Source of the DNA: an uncultured Clostridia bacterium
Lineage (GTDB): Bacteria; Bacillota; Clostridia; TANB77; CAG-508
Assembly: GCA_948857205.1 (NCBI GenBank)
Contig: CAQPRV010000057.1
Location: forward strand, 1-10,945
Direction: 5' to 3'
DNA length: 10,945 bases
Each line of letters begins with the position of its first letter. Within the stretch, counting starts at the first letter, position 1. The notes beneath the pieces were generated by a model. That model saw only the letters and a list, made by a program, of their open reading frames with translations, did no database searches and was not told where the DNA came from. Below are positions 10,846 through 10,945 of this stretch, in pieces. The translations under genes and the position numbers were made by a program.

Positions 10846-10945
10846 GGACACTTTTTTATATTCAATTGGTGTTAAATAATTTAGAGAACTATGTATTCTA
10901 ATATTATTAAACCAATTAACATACTCAAATAGTTCTGTTTCTAAT
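10811..10945 (-). mobile_element. IS3-family insertion sequence, right end (partial)
   Basis: The element seems to begin at TGGATTGTCAATACTTTTTT, inside the phage gene, and runs off the window. A 5'-TG end fits IS3 elements, which end TG...CA. The 3' end of the transposase reads inward-to-edge on the minus strand and stops 29 bases from the boundary, as expected for this family. The other end and any target duplication are not visible, so the exact boundary is uncertain by a few bases. Confidence 0.75.
10840..10945 (-). CDS. IS3-family transposase (OrfB), C-terminal 34 aa only
   Basis: Reading the minus strand from the window edge gives LETELFEYVNWFNNIRIHSS, then LNYLTPIEYKKVSL and TAA (10840-10842). 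This is the classic end of the DDE integrase core of IS3-family (IS150-like) transposases, typically 'YI.WYN..R.H..L.Y.TP..Y'. The catalytic Asp, Asp and Glu lie upstream outside the window. It is partial because of the window edge; nothing here shows whether the full gene is intact. Confidence 0.85.
   Translation of the reverse strand, partial: LETELFEYVNWFNNIRIHSSLNYLTPIEYKKVSL

Overview
The window looks like the early/replication and accessory part of a temperate phage or integrated prophage from a low-GC, spore-forming Firmicute, most likely a Clostridium relative. The reasons are: very AT-rich DNA with heavy use of ATA and AGA codons; standard stop codons; strong AGGAGG-type ribosome sites before almost every gene; about twenty tightly packed small genes on the plus strand, often with ATGA stop/start overlaps; and recognisable phage families (AbrB-type regulator, HNH proteins, replisome organizer, RNA ligase, a Cse60-like small protein). 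No structural, packaging, lysis or integrase genes are present, and I see no tRNA, rRNA or CRISPR array.

Layout. 1-1200: small genes, among them a striking hexad-repeat protein predicted to be a beta-solenoid (162-845) and a small membrane gene broken by a one-base frameshift (1099-1199). 1174-2218: an accessory island read mainly on the minus strand. It holds an intact N-terminally anchored protein (1595-2167) with its own promoter-like sequence and a palindrome over the start region, plus a decayed 3' fragment of a similar gene (1174-1407). A plus-strand small membrane gene (1447-1614) lies between them. 2236-4508: a coiled-coil protein, a 12-bp inverted repeat, an AbrB-type regulator with a zinc ribbon, an HNH protein, the replisome organizer (3370-4203) and a coupled zinc-ribbon protein. 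The replisome organizer gene carries an origin-like AT-rich stretch with short repeats.

4523-7870: mostly unnamed phage accessory genes, including a TTG-started ParB/sulfiredoxin-like protein, a leucine-rich-repeat protein with three 60-bp tandem units, a Cse60-like protein, several coiled-coil proteins and a Cys/His-rich acidic protein. 7898-10744: a modular stretch with a KxDG RNA ligase (8148-9020), a gene broken by two frameshifts (9069-9441), a membrane-anchored DUF1523-like protein, an unknown protein and a second HNH protein. Three junctions here share an identical 24-bp stop/RBS/start sequence, and two others share a near-identical 28-bp leader, suggesting cassette-like duplication or exchange. 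10750-10945: a small phage gene is cut after about 20 codons by the end of an IS3-family element, whose transposase C-terminus is read on the minus strand and runs off the window.

How it works together: the regulator, HNH and replisome genes form the conserved early core. The rest is a fast-changing accessory set whose products probably modify the host or counter host defences. Three single-base frameshifts and an IS insertion suggest that this copy is a decaying prophage or that the assembly contains indel errors. I cannot tell these apart from the sequence alone.
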